The position numbers and the translations under genes were made by a program. Below are positions 15,491 through 24,404 of a DNA stretch of 64,000 nt, one piece after another; position 1 is the stretch's first letter, and each line of letters opens with the position of its first letter. A model generated the notes under the pieces. It did no database searches. It had not been told where the DNA came from and saw only the letters and a program-made list of their open reading frames with translations. The DNA is from JAMLJG01 sp035327585 (GTDB taxonomy: Bacteria; Verrucomicrobiota; Kiritimatiellia; CAIVKH01), in contig DAOLDD010000021.1 in the NCBI GenBank assembly GCA_035327585.1, forward strand, positions 1 through 64,000, read 5' to 3'.

Positions 15491-17029
15491 TCAAAAGAGG
15501 CCGGCAACGATTTCTGCAATCTGGTGGGCCAGCAATGGTGGAACGGCGTTGCCAACCTGGTGATATTGTTCGGTTCGCGGGCCCTCAAAAAAATAGTTGT
15601 CGGGGAACGTCTGCAGGCGCGCGGCTTCTCGGACGGTAAGGCTCCGGCACTGCGACGGGTCGTAATGGATGTAGTAGTGGCCGTCCTTGGATATGTGTGA
15701 CACCACTGTCGTTGAGGGACGACCGGCGACCTGAACCCGGAATCGGTCGTTGAATTTAGTCTGCTTCAGAGCCTCTCCCACATTCTTGTGGTCTGGCAAA
15801 AGACTAGGCGGAAAGTCTTGAAGCAAGGGGGATCGGGGCGGGTCGGTGACGGATGCAAAAACGGACGAAAAGAAGTAACGACACAAATCTTCGGGAATGT
15901 GGCCACGGGTTTCGTGGTTACACACTCCACCCAAACGTCGGTCAATATACCAGCCTTCGTGACGCTCGGGATTGGTGAAGCACGAAACAAATTGTCCGCC
16001 GACGGGAAGGTTGGGGCGGATGCAACGTAACTCTCGCTCTATAGCCGTACGGATCTGTCTGGTCTGGTCTGATTTGGAGCTCCAACGCAAACTTGAGATG
16101 GTGCGAACCGCCATGGCCCACGCCTCCGGGGAGTCTTCCGAAGAGAGGCGGCTGCGGAGAGCGGGCAGATCGCCGATAACTTCACGCACGGATACCGTGC
16201 TGCCGTGCTGCAACAACCCAGGTTGGATGGATGTGTCTCCGCGCACGCCAAGAATGATTACGCGGTGCCGGGCCTGAGGTATGCCGTATTCTTCGGCTCT
16301 GACAACAAAATCCGACGGTTGATAGTCGCCCGTAAGGTCGCGCGGGACGACAATGGAAAAAAGTGAATAATGGAGATTCTTCCGCTGGGAAGAATGCCGG
16401 ATCTCTGGAAACACTCGCATGGGATCCTGCAAGTCCTCTCGAATAAGGGAAAACATAGGCCGACCACCGACCTGCGCAGAGAGCAGGCCCTTGACATTCT
16501 CCATCACAAATATCGCCGGCTGATGGCGGGCTATGATTCGCAGATATTCTCGATAAAGAAAGTGGCGGTGGTCTTTTTCGTATTCCTTACGTCCTTTTCC
16601 CCCGATAATTCTTGCGCGGCCGACAAGGGAGTAAGCCTGACACGGGGGGCCACCAATGAGTAGCCAGTCTCCGCAATCGCGACCCAAGGCCGAAGAAATC
16701 CTCCGACTGACCTCTTCGGGATCAGTTTTTCCTAATGTAGCCTGCCATGCCTCATCAGTGGCCGCTGCGAATTGTTTTTTGAACTTCTGCGCCAACTCAT
16801 CGCGAGTGATCTTTCCTTGGATGTATTGGTAATAGGTATCAGGCACGTCGGCCGGATCAAACTGTCGATAGAACGCGCGCAACAAGAGAGTGCTGTGCGC
16901 CCACGGGTCCATTTCAATGGATAGGCGTATTTTGAACGGCAGAAATTGATTGTGGTTTGAGCTTCGGGAAAATCCCTCACCCAAGCCTCCGGGTCCGGCG
17001 AACAGGTCTATGATTGGTATCTCGGCCAT
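15491..17029 (-). CDS. drmMII: DNA (cytosine-5)-methyltransferase, DrmMII-type
   Basis: The 512-aa protein has the C5-methyltransferase motifs in order: motif I DLFAGPGGLGEGFS (8-21), motif IV GGPPCQAYS with the catalytic Cys at 130, motif VI ENVKGLL (177-183), motif VIII QARHRVIILG, and motif X YHQVGNAVPPLLAHQI near the C-terminus. It transfers a methyl group from S-adenosylmethionine to C5 of cytosine. It follows drmB-like and drmA-like genes, so it fits the class 2 DISARM methylase that marks self DNA. Dcm or a plain type II enzyme would be the alternative, but no matching restriction enzyme gene is adjacent. Vsr follows downstream. Confidence 0.88.
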   Translation of the reverse strand: MAEIPIIDLFAGPGGLGEGFSRSSNHNQFLPFKIRLSIEMDPWAHSTLLLRAFYRQFDPADVPDTYYQYIQGKITRDELAQKFKKQFAAATDEAWQATLGKTDPEEVSRRISSALGRDCGDWLLIGGPPCQAYSLVGRARIIGGKGRKEYEKDHRHFLYREYLRIIARHQPAIFVMENVKGLLSAQVGGRPMFSLIREDLQDPMRVFPEIRHSSQRKNLHYSLFSIVVPRDLTGDYQPSDFVVRAEEYGIPQARHRVIILGVRGDTSIQPGLLQHGSTVSVREVIGDLPALRSRLSSEDSPEAWAMAVRTISSLRWSSKSDQTRQIRTAIERELRCIRPNLPVGGQFVSCFTNPERHEGWYIDRRLGGVCNHETRGHIPEDLCRYFFSSVFASVTDPPRSPLLQDFPPSLLPDHKNVGEALKQTKFNDRFRVQVAGRPSTTVVSHISKDGHYYIHYDPSQCRSLTVREAARLQTFPDNYFFEGPRTEQYHQVGNAVPPLLAHQIAEIVAGLF

Positions 17030-17071
17030 TTCGGTGATGAATTGAGGCCCGCGCCATCGGTTGCGAGCATT

Positions 17072-19012
17072 TCAAGTGAAGAAGCCGAGATTGGGATTGC
17101 TAAAGCTGCCGATCAACATGCCGCGGTCCAAAAGGCGGTTGAACTCCTCGCAGGAAGTCTCTGGAAGGAGGGAACAACCATGGCAGGCGGCGCCGTTTAG
17201 CCCATCGGGCCCTTGACCGCCTTGGTCTGCCGACTCCATGCAGACTGGATCAGCAGAGCACCAGCGGGATCCCTCGATGGCGCGAAGCAAGATACGTTCA
17301 AACTCATCCGGTTTGCCCATGCGGACCAACCCCCCGAGAGTGCCCTCCGAATCTCCGGAAGACGTGTAGATGAGGATCCCCGCCATCGGATGAGCCTTGT
17401 CTGTCGACACGTAGAGGCGTTCGCGAAGTGATGCGGAACTGTAGCCGCATTCGTAATTGAGGCGGTTGATGAGGACGTGGGACAGCGTATGCAGAAGAAC
17501 CCTGCGGGCAGAGACTTCGCGGGTAACCGGGCGGTTGTGTTCTGTCGCGGATAGGAGGTTCCTGGTGTTCAGCGAAGCGGCCCTCTTCCTGACATCCGGT
17601 CGTTGCTCCCATGCCTGCAGAGCGGTCTCGCTGAGTGTGATGAAGATGCCCTCGCCGTAAACACAGTATGCGGGTAGCCACAATGCGCCCGCTTCGGGAT
17701 GTGCGGATCTGAGTGCGGCGATCTTTCCGGCATCATCAGGAGGGCCGCCGGCAATGATCCGGGTGAATCCGGCAAAGACACGGGTTTCTCGGAGTTTCGA
17801 GACCAGATGCACTGCCGACAGCAGTTGGCCAGCAGATGTGGAGAAACTCCCTGCCGGTGCCGGGGCGATGACAAGGTCGGGCTCGTTCTGCGCTCTCATC
17901 AGGACATTGAACTCAGTGCGCCTGAATGCGGTCCATGGGTCATCATCGGCGGTGGTTTGTTCCACCGGGGTGGATGCCTCAGCTGGCGAGGGCCGGTCAA
18001 GAATTGCGTACAGGGCGGCCGCAATGTCGGTGTCCTTGTACGGTTTGAGGCGGTCTGCGGATTTGGCCCGGCACTTCGGAACGGCCTCCTCCACCGCGAA
18101 GACGTTGTCCCGGAGGGCTGCCATTATGACGGAGAAGACCGGTTCGCGGAGGGCCTGAGCGGCCGCCGACGGGTCGCCGCTCGGGGTGAAGAGAGTCGAG
18201 GGAAGGTAGATGGCGCTGCGAACCTCGCTGTAGTGAACATTGGTCGCGCTGCGGAGCGCGCCGCGAAGCGGCCGTGAGCAGCCTGTCTGCTCTTCGGTGC
18301 CTAGCCAGGGCTTGCAGCCTTGGCAGAGGAAGAGACCGTTGTGTTTGCCGTCCTCGTCGTTCAGCAGGTTGGTGCTCAGATACGACTGTGATCCATCAGG
18401 AGACGCAGAGGTGATCTGCTCCATGCGCCGCGTCATGCCGCAGCCTTTGCAGCGTATCTGGATGTCACCGAGCCCCGACCCTCGGACATCGAAGTAGATG
18501 GGGCCGGAGCAGGGCGGCGCGGCATTTCGGTGAACCCATTGCATCCACGGGAAATCTTGGAGATGTCCCTGATCGCACAGCGCGATGAAACGGACCTGCG
18601 ACATGCGCACTCGCTTGCGTTGAGCTTGGCACTCGGGGCAGAAGATGCGGCCCTGAACGTCGAGCCGCGAGCGGTGCATGCGGTTGCAGAAACGGCAGAC
18701 GTACCAAGTTGGAAAGCGGAGTACGGGAATCGTCAAGCAGGCGTTCGGAACGGCGACCGGCGCGAACTTCGGAGGCGGCCGCCTGAAGTCGGGCGGTTGA
18801 AGAAAGTAGTCCACTCCCAGTTGCTTCTCCAGCCGCCATTCTCTGATCTGGAACTCCTGCACATCGACACCGGAGCCGGCGGGATTGGCGTTGGTTTGCA
18901 TCCAGTGGTCAAGACCTGCCGTCAGCACGGAAACGCCATCGCGGAGGACCTGAAGCGCGCCGGGGCCAAATGGGGCGATGAATGCTGAGCGCCGGACGTT
19001 GTTGAGTTGCAT
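17072..19012 (-). CDS. drmB: DrmB-like DUF1998 protein
   Basis: The 646-aa protein has two zinc-ribbon-like clusters near the N-terminus (CRFCNRMH with IFCPECQ, then CKGCGM), CDQGHLQDFPW between them, and the C-terminal DUF1998 region. That region reads LLHTLSHVLINRLNYECGY and GILIYTSSGDSEGTLGGL, then a Cys-rich end (CSADPVCMES, CHGCSLLPETSCEEFN). DrmB with this domain is a core DISARM component, working with the DrmA helicase. The length agrees with the family. It has a strong ribosome binding site (GAGGAGG) and begins 10 bases after drmA. Confidence 0.88.
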   Translation of the reverse strand: MQLNNVRRSAFIAPFGPGALQVLRDGVSVLTAGLDHWMQTNANPAGSGVDVQEFQIREWRLEKQLGVDYFLQPPDFRRPPPKFAPVAVPNACLTIPVLRFPTWYVCRFCNRMHRSRLDVQGRIFCPECQAQRKRVRMSQVRFIALCDQGHLQDFPWMQWVHRNAAPPCSGPIYFDVRGSGLGDIQIRCKGCGMTRRMEQITSASPDGSQSYLSTNLLNDEDGKHNGLFLCQGCKPWLGTEEQTGCSRPLRGALRSATNVHYSEVRSAIYLPSTLFTPSGDPSAAAQALREPVFSVIMAALRDNVFAVEEAVPKCRAKSADRLKPYKDTDIAAALYAILDRPSPAEASTPVEQTTADDDPWTAFRRTEFNVLMRAQNEPDLVIAPAPAGSFSTSAGQLLSAVHLVSKLRETRVFAGFTRIIAGGPPDDAGKIAALRSAHPEAGALWLPAYCVYGEGIFITLSETALQAWEQRPDVRKRAASLNTRNLLSATEHNRPVTREVSARRVLLHTLSHVLINRLNYECGYSSASLRERLYVSTDKAHPMAGILIYTSSGDSEGTLGGLVRMGKPDEFERILLRAIEGSRWCSADPVCMESADQGGQGPDGLNGAACHGCSLLPETSCEEFNRLLDRGMLIGSFSNPNLGFFT

Positions 19013-19021
19013 CGTGCCTCC

Positions 19022-22000
19022 TCAGGTTTCAATGGCTGGCGGCGTCGTATCCGCGCCGGTTGTCAGGTACAGGGTGGTGATTTCGGGTCTGCACTCCGCG
19101 TCCACAGACCGCATCGAGGTCTGTGTCGGCCAAGAGAGGTTTTCCCAGATCGGGGTGTAGTAGGAACTGGCATAGCGGAGTAGTGACGGATCTTGGGTGT
19201 CGCTTCCCGGATCCCAGCGGTCTCTCTGCCAAGCATTCCATTCGCGCAGACGGCGGGTGATCATGGAGGCGACCTCAGCGGACGCCCGCGGGTCTACCTT
19301 CCCCGCGCGGGTTCGCAGGATGGCCGAGATGGCGTCAAGCCTGTTGGCGGGAGGGGGCCGGGGGCTGTTCTGTTCGTCCGGGCCTCCGAGCTGCCTGACG
19401 TAGCCAACCAGAACGGCGTGGAGAGCCCGTTCGAGCGCCGGGCGTGTAAAGGGGGTGACGCTCGTCGGTTCGACCGCAGCGTACAGGCGTTCGTGGTAGG
19501 AGCGGAAACGCTCGTAATGAGAACGGTCCCTGGGTTTCGTGGGCATGAGGATTGTGGTGACGAGCCCCGGCCGTTCCCACCAGCGGCGACCAACACGGCC
19601 GGTGACCTGGATGTACTGCGATGTCGTCTTGGGCTGCCCGACAACGGTCATGAGGGACAGCCGGTCGATATCGACCCCCACCTCGATGATGTTGGACGCA
19701 AGGCACACATCGACGGGTTTGTTCCCCAGTCTCCATGGGATTTCGAGAGACGCAATCGCTTTGGGGACTTCGGCCGAGGAGATTCTGCCCGTGAGTTCCA
19801 GAACTTGGTCCACATACCGGATTGGCGGTTTGCCTGAATCGCTATTCGCCTGTGCCTCCGCTGATCGTAGGTTGAGTCTACGGCATATCTCCCTGACGCG
19901 CTCGGGCACATCGCCCTGAAAGAGTGTGAGCGTAGTGCCGAGTTCCCTGAGGCTGTTGAAGAAGACCAGAAGCGTCCACCACGGGTCGCGCTGGGCTTCG
20001 GGTAGCATGCGGGCACCCTGAAGGAGCGCAGCAAACACACGAACATTGGTCGTGAGGTTGGATGGGAAGGACGAGGCGTGGATGCCGACGTAGGTGCGGC
20101 CCGGCTCGAGTTCGCCGTTCGCCTTCTTTGCGAACGACGAGAAGAATGAGTCCGAGATGTCGAGGCCGGGGGGCGGGAACAGAATGGCCTTTTCGCGGGC
20201 GTAGAGTGCTAGAATCTGCTCCGCGTACCTTCGCGCGGTTGCCGTGGAGCTGATGATCTTCGGTTTGATGACTGCGGTGGCTCTGCGCTCTGTGCAGAGT
20301 TCCTCAATCAGAGTCTCATAGAGTGCCGACATTGATCCCAGAGGGCCGGTGATAAGGTGCAGTTCGTCTTGGATGATGAGGCCCGGCGGAGAGGCCTTCC
20401 GATCTCCAGCCTCGTCGATTCCGAAGAGCGCCCGCGCGCGATCGTTCCATGCGAGACCGGCGAACTTGTCGACGGTGCCTATGACCAGTGACGGAGGGTT
20501 CTCGTAGATATCCTCATCAACAACGGTCACCGGTAACGCGTCGTGAAACTCGCACTTGTCCGGACAGTGAAGGACGACCGTCCCGGCCTGCGGCTTGAGT
20601 CCGATGAGGTTGGGCCGACCGGTTGTGTCCGTCCGTCGCCCTCGGCCCCGCCCACGCCCTTCACCGCGCTCCGCTATAGGGGCCTCTATGATGCCCATCT
20701 GGGCGTTGCACCAAGGGCACCGCAAAAGAATGAATTTGTAGTCTTCTGGATTCCCGTTGGCCAACAACGCTGATAGAGCCGATCTGGCTTCCTGTCGTGT
20801 ATTCGGCGTCGTCTCGCCGCCGAGCCAAATGCCGATGGAAAACGGTTTGGCACCCAGTCGGTGGTCCGCCCGTTGACGGCGTATGTACTCCATGGCGCAG
20901 ATGAGGCCGGCGGCGCGCTGGAATTGTTGAGCGGTCAGGAGCCGCAATGTGTAACGCATCAGCACGTGGGTGCCATCGTCCTCCGGGTCTGTGAGTCGCC
21001 TGTGAAACAGCGCAAAGGCCGTCAGGCCTAGATAGGCTTCGGTCTTGCCGCCGCCGGTCGGGAACCAGATTAGTTCTACTGTCTCCCTCTCTGGGGCTTC
21101 GCCGTCGGCTACGGAGCGAAGACACATCAGGATGAATGCGAGCTGAAAGGGCCGCCACTTGCCCCGGTCAGGAGGTGGGTTTCGAGGATCCGGGGCGGTG
21201 ACCGGATCGAAGAAAATCCGGCATTCCTGGGGGTCAAACTGCATCGCGCGCGCTTCGCGGGAAGAACTTCGGAGCTGCTGCAGCAGAATTGCGTGATTGG
21301 CGAGCTGGAAAGCCTTGCGAATGACGGGATCGGACGAGAGCAGATCGAGGCCCTCCAGCATCCGCGTGTGACACTCCCGACACCGCGCCATGTGCCTTGT
21401 GGCCGCGGGCCGGCTGGCTTGGTCAAGTGCTAGGACTTCTGACTCGCGAGCGTCAATCCACTGGCCGTAGAGGGAGACGATTTCGCGCGCCGCGGCAAGG
21501 CCATCGTTGTTTTCGACGAGCCCCGCAAGCGGAGTCATGGGAATCATGATCGCTGAGCGCGGAGACTCCTTGCCAAAAACATCGGGCGTGGTACTGGGCA
21601 GTTCGACTGCGGGAAACGGCGCGGCCCGCACCTTGCGCATACGGGTCGTGATTCCCGGGCGCCCCCTCCAATCTGCTGCGCAGCCGTGGCCCGTGGCGAA
21701 TGTCTGCATGCGTCGATAAAGAAGAGCCAAGGATTGCTCTTCATCGTCGGGTTGGCCGGTGGACTTCTCGGGGTACGGCAGGATTGCATCGTCTCTGTTG
21801 CGGACAGCGGCCGAGAACTCCACCTGGAAGAGACATTGCTGATCAAGCAGCGACAGAGATGCAGTCTCGGCATTTGAACCTTCACCGTCGGATGATTTGG
21901 TCCGGTTCACGACATATACGGTCAGGAGGCGGCGGGAATCGTCAGCGGAGTCGGCATCGGGGACCGGACGGGTCAGAACGGCGATCTCGATGGAGAGGCC

Positions 22001-22672
22001 CTGCGCATTCCGCAGAGCGACATTCGTCGGCTCCACGCGCCCCCTCTTCTTCAGCAGTTCACCACCCGAAAAAAACGCCTTGCCGCAGATGCGGGATCGA
22101 AACCACCACTTCCCTGCGACATCTTTCTTGTCGGGCCGCTTGAGGCAGGTCTCGATCGGGCGGTAGCGGCCGGCTTTAACGGAGACAACAAGCTGGCTTT
22201 CCGGAGAGAGGTCGGCCAAGAAGCTGACGCCCATGCTGGACGGGCGCTGCTGGTTGGCGAGTGAGATTTCCGTTTCTGCGCCGTCCCGCTCGGAGAGGCC
22301 GCCGCCGGACTTCCTCTCCTGGAGTGTGTCAATTGCCTTGAGGGCATCTTCGCTGATGGGCGGTGGCGCATTGTCCGGGTCGGCCGCCTTCCCGATTTCA
22401 AGGTCGGCGGGTTCGTCCGCGTCTGCTTCCTCCTGCACTCGTATGCTACCTGCCGGAAACAGAACTCCGACCCCGTACCGTCTGCGGGGGGACTCGTTCT
22501 TGATGATCTCGTTCAGTGAGCCAGCTTGGATGTGGGGGCCGTAGAACTCGTCGGTCGTTTCAAACAAAAGCGAGTGATCGGCAGGGAGCACGCGGCCGAG
22601 GGTTGAGGGACCCATTACTTCCTCTCGTAGGACGCGGACCATGTCTCTGCGGGCTGGGATTTCGTCTGTCAT
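19022..22672 (-). CDS. drmA: DrmA-like superfamily 2 helicase
   Basis: The protein is 1,216 aa from ATG at 22,672 (AGAGGA upstream). The first 500 residues are of unknown fold. The helicase core has Walker A FPTGGGKTEAY (about residue 540), a Cys pair region (CPWC, CPDKCEFH), a DELH box in IIQDELHLI (about 770), SSTATARR (motif III), and motif VI QYIQVTGRVGRRWW (about 1,025). Size, motifs and the adjacent DUF1998 gene match DrmA, which forms a complex with DrmB that engages DNA. It lies 16 bases after the NERD-helicase gene, so they share a transcript. Confidence 0.85.
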   Translation of the reverse strand: MTDEIPARRDMVRVLREEVMGPSTLGRVLPADHSLLFETTDEFYGPHIQAGSLNEIIKNESPRRRYGVGVLFPAGSIRVQEEADADEPADLEIGKAADPDNAPPPISEDALKAIDTLQERKSGGGLSERDGAETEISLANQQRPSSMGVSFLADLSPESQLVVSVKAGRYRPIETCLKRPDKKDVAGKWWFRSRICGKAFFSGGELLKKRGRVEPTNVALRNAQGLSIEIAVLTRPVPDADSADDSRRLLTVYVVNRTKSSDGEGSNAETASLSLLDQQCLFQVEFSAAVRNRDDAILPYPEKSTGQPDDEEQSLALLYRRMQTFATGHGCAADWRGRPGITTRMRKVRAAPFPAVELPSTTPDVFGKESPRSAIMIPMTPLAGLVENNDGLAAAREIVSLYGQWIDARESEVLALDQASRPAATRHMARCRECHTRMLEGLDLLSSDPVIRKAFQLANHAILLQQLRSSSREARAMQFDPQECRIFFDPVTAPDPRNPPPDRGKWRPFQLAFILMCLRSVADGEAPERETVELIWFPTGGGKTEAYLGLTAFALFHRRLTDPEDDGTHVLMRYTLRLLTAQQFQRAAGLICAMEYIRRQRADHRLGAKPFSIGIWLGGETTPNTRQEARSALSALLANGNPEDYKFILLRCPWCNAQMGIIEAPIAERGEGRGRGRGRRTDTTGRPNLIGLKPQAGTVVLHCPDKCEFHDALPVTVVDEDIYENPPSLVIGTVDKFAGLAWNDRARALFGIDEAGDRKASPPGLIIQDELHLITGPLGSMSALYETLIEELCTERRATAVIKPKIISSTATARRYAEQILALYAREKAILFPPPGLDISDSFFSSFAKKANGELEPGRTYVGIHASSFPSNLTTNVRVFAALLQGARMLPEAQRDPWWTLLVFFNSLRELGTTLTLFQGDVPERVREICRRLNLRSAEAQANSDSGKPPIRYVDQVLELTGRISSAEVPKAIASLEIPWRLGNKPVDVCLASNIIEVGVDIDRLSLMTVVGQPKTTSQYIQVTGRVGRRWWERPGLVTTILMPTKPRDRSHYERFRSYHERLYAAVEPTSVTPFTRPALERALHAVLVGYVRQLGGPDEQNSPRPPPANRLDAISAILRTRAGKVDPRASAEVASMITRRLREWNAWQRDRWDPGSDTQDPSLLRYASSYYTPIWENLSWPTQTSMRSVDAECRPEITTLYLTTGADTTPPAIET

Positions 22673-22688
22673 CCGGGGTGTCCTCTTG

Positions 22689-24404
22689 TCATGTGAGTAG
22701 TGCAGCGACTTCGGCCCTGGCAGCGGGGCCGAGCAAGATGACCAATCGGTGCAGTGCGCGTGTGATGGCGACGTAGAAGAGATCCGCGCGCTCCGTCGAG
22801 GCAACGCGATCCATGTCTGCAATGATGATGACGGGCGCTTCGAGCCCTTTGAACGCGTGAATGGTAGTCCAACTGACAGCATCGGCGTCCTTCGCCGGGT
22901 ATGCAGAGAAGCGCTGGTTCCATCCGGGCGTCAATGAGAGGGCGGAAGGAGTTCCCTGCTTCATGGTGGACAGCACGACAATGTCGCTGCCCTTGTAGCC
23001 GTTGAGGATGAGGCACTCAATCGTTGTTCTGAGGATTGCAAGTTGCTCCTCGGCATCCCTGTAGGAACGGAGCTCCGGATCGACGCCATCGTCGGGGCGT
23101 AGAACACGCCGGTAGAAGGGCTCAAGCCTGCCCAGTTGCCTTACGTATTCTGCAATTCGTGGTGTGTTGCGGCAATTCGTTGTGAGACTGCAGACCGCAG
23201 GAGAGCCGAGCTGGGCAAGGAGTGCGTCCGGGCTGCTGTGCGGAGCAAAAATGGACTGTCGGGCGAAGTCGCCGAATGCGCGCCAGCGGCCTGCCGCGAG
23301 GCCGCCTTTCACAAGCAGATCAAGGAAGTCGAGGACAGGCTGTTGCTGAAGGTCCTGAAACTCGTCGAGTACAATTTCGTCGAAGAGCCAGCGGTCATCT
23401 TCGCGGCCAAGCAAGGCGGCGGAAGCCGCTTCCGGTAATTGGCGTGACCAGAAGTCCGCATCGACCGCCGCATCTGGTGGCGGAGAGATGCCCGCTACAT
23501 CAAGCATGAGTCTATGGACTGTAGAAGCATGAAGACGTGAACAGCCCGAGACGGTGTCTGCCAGAGCGGTTCCGAGCAGGCGGTTGAAGCACAGAAGCGC
23601 GGCCCGCCCGCCGCTCTCAGACGCTCTTCTGGCGGATTCGACGGCAAGGACCGTCTTACCTGTGCCTGCGGGGCCGCGGACCAGTAGGCGGGGATTGCCG
23701 GTAAGCTGATCCAGAAAGGCCTGCTGCTCAGCGGTGTAGAAGCGCAGCTCCTCGTGGATCTCGCGACTGCGGGCGGCCGGACTCTGGTGCGCCTCGAATG
23801 CGGGCCTGAGAAACTCGGCCATGCGGCGGCATTGTTCGGGAGTGGGCTCGTTCGCCTCCCGCGTGAACCATGCCGCACCAGATTGGGCAAGGTGGTTCCG
23901 CGCGTTGCACAGAAGTCCGAGCACCAAGCGACTGAAGGGAGAACCGCGGAAGCGGCTGGCGTCCATGAGTTGCCAAGGGAACCATTCGTCGCTTGCGTTC
24001 AGGTTTGTTGAAGCCCTGGGAAGCACGACGCCCGACCAGAAGACTATGCGACTGAGTTCTGGACGCTTCTCCGTGAGCTGCCTGCGGATGGAATGCATGG
24101 CGTCCGCCGCCTGACGGAACGGGCCGCGAGGTTCTCCGTTGGGGTCCTTCCCGTAAAACCACAGGCCCTCGCTGTTGCGGCGGACTAGGGCGTGGGACTT
24201 GACCTCCAGCACGGCAACACCATGACCGGGAACAATGATGACGAAGTCGGCTTCGCCTGAGACCTGCGTCAAATGTCGAGGAATGTCGAGCGAGTGCAGC
24301 ACGATCCAATCGCGGGTGTCAGGGTCGCCTTCAAGGCGGCGGAACACCTCCTGCTCTCCCGGAGGAGCCGTGCACGGCAGGACCGGAGGGATCATCACTG
24401 CCAC
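22689..24404 (-). CDS. NERD-domain UvrD/Rep-like helicase
   Basis: The 571-aa protein starts with a NERD nuclease-related domain (about residues 20-130: EADFVIIVPGHGVAVLEVKSH, with the D and E-x-K of a PD-(D/E)XK-like site). A superfamily 1 helicase follows: Walker A GPAGTGKTVLAV (about 245), LDEFQDLQ (about 350), and the UvrD C-terminal TTIHAFKGLEAPVII (about 520). GTG at 24,404 follows a GGAGG; ATG at 24,395 overlaps the upstream stop. NERD helicases are recurrent defence-island genes but are not among the named DISARM core. Here the gene is embedded between the drmE-position genes and drmA. Confidence 0.82.
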   Translation of the reverse strand: MAVMIPPVLPCTAPPGEQEVFRRLEGDPDTRDWIVLHSLDIPRHLTQVSGEADFVIIVPGHGVAVLEVKSHALVRRNSEGLWFYGKDPNGEPRGPFRQAADAMHSIRRQLTEKRPELSRIVFWSGVVLPRASTNLNASDEWFPWQLMDASRFRGSPFSRLVLGLLCNARNHLAQSGAAWFTREANEPTPEQCRRMAEFLRPAFEAHQSPAARSREIHEELRFYTAEQQAFLDQLTGNPRLLVRGPAGTGKTVLAVESARRASESGGRAALLCFNRLLGTALADTVSGCSRLHASTVHRLMLDVAGISPPPDAAVDADFWSRQLPEAASAALLGREDDRWLFDEIVLDEFQDLQQQPVLDFLDLLVKGGLAAGRWRAFGDFARQSIFAPHSSPDALLAQLGSPAVCSLTTNCRNTPRIAEYVRQLGRLEPFYRRVLRPDDGVDPELRSYRDAEEQLAILRTTIECLILNGYKGSDIVVLSTMKQGTPSALSLTPGWNQRFSAYPAKDADAVSWTTIHAFKGLEAPVIIIADMDRVASTERADLFYVAITRALHRLVILLGPAARAEVAALLT

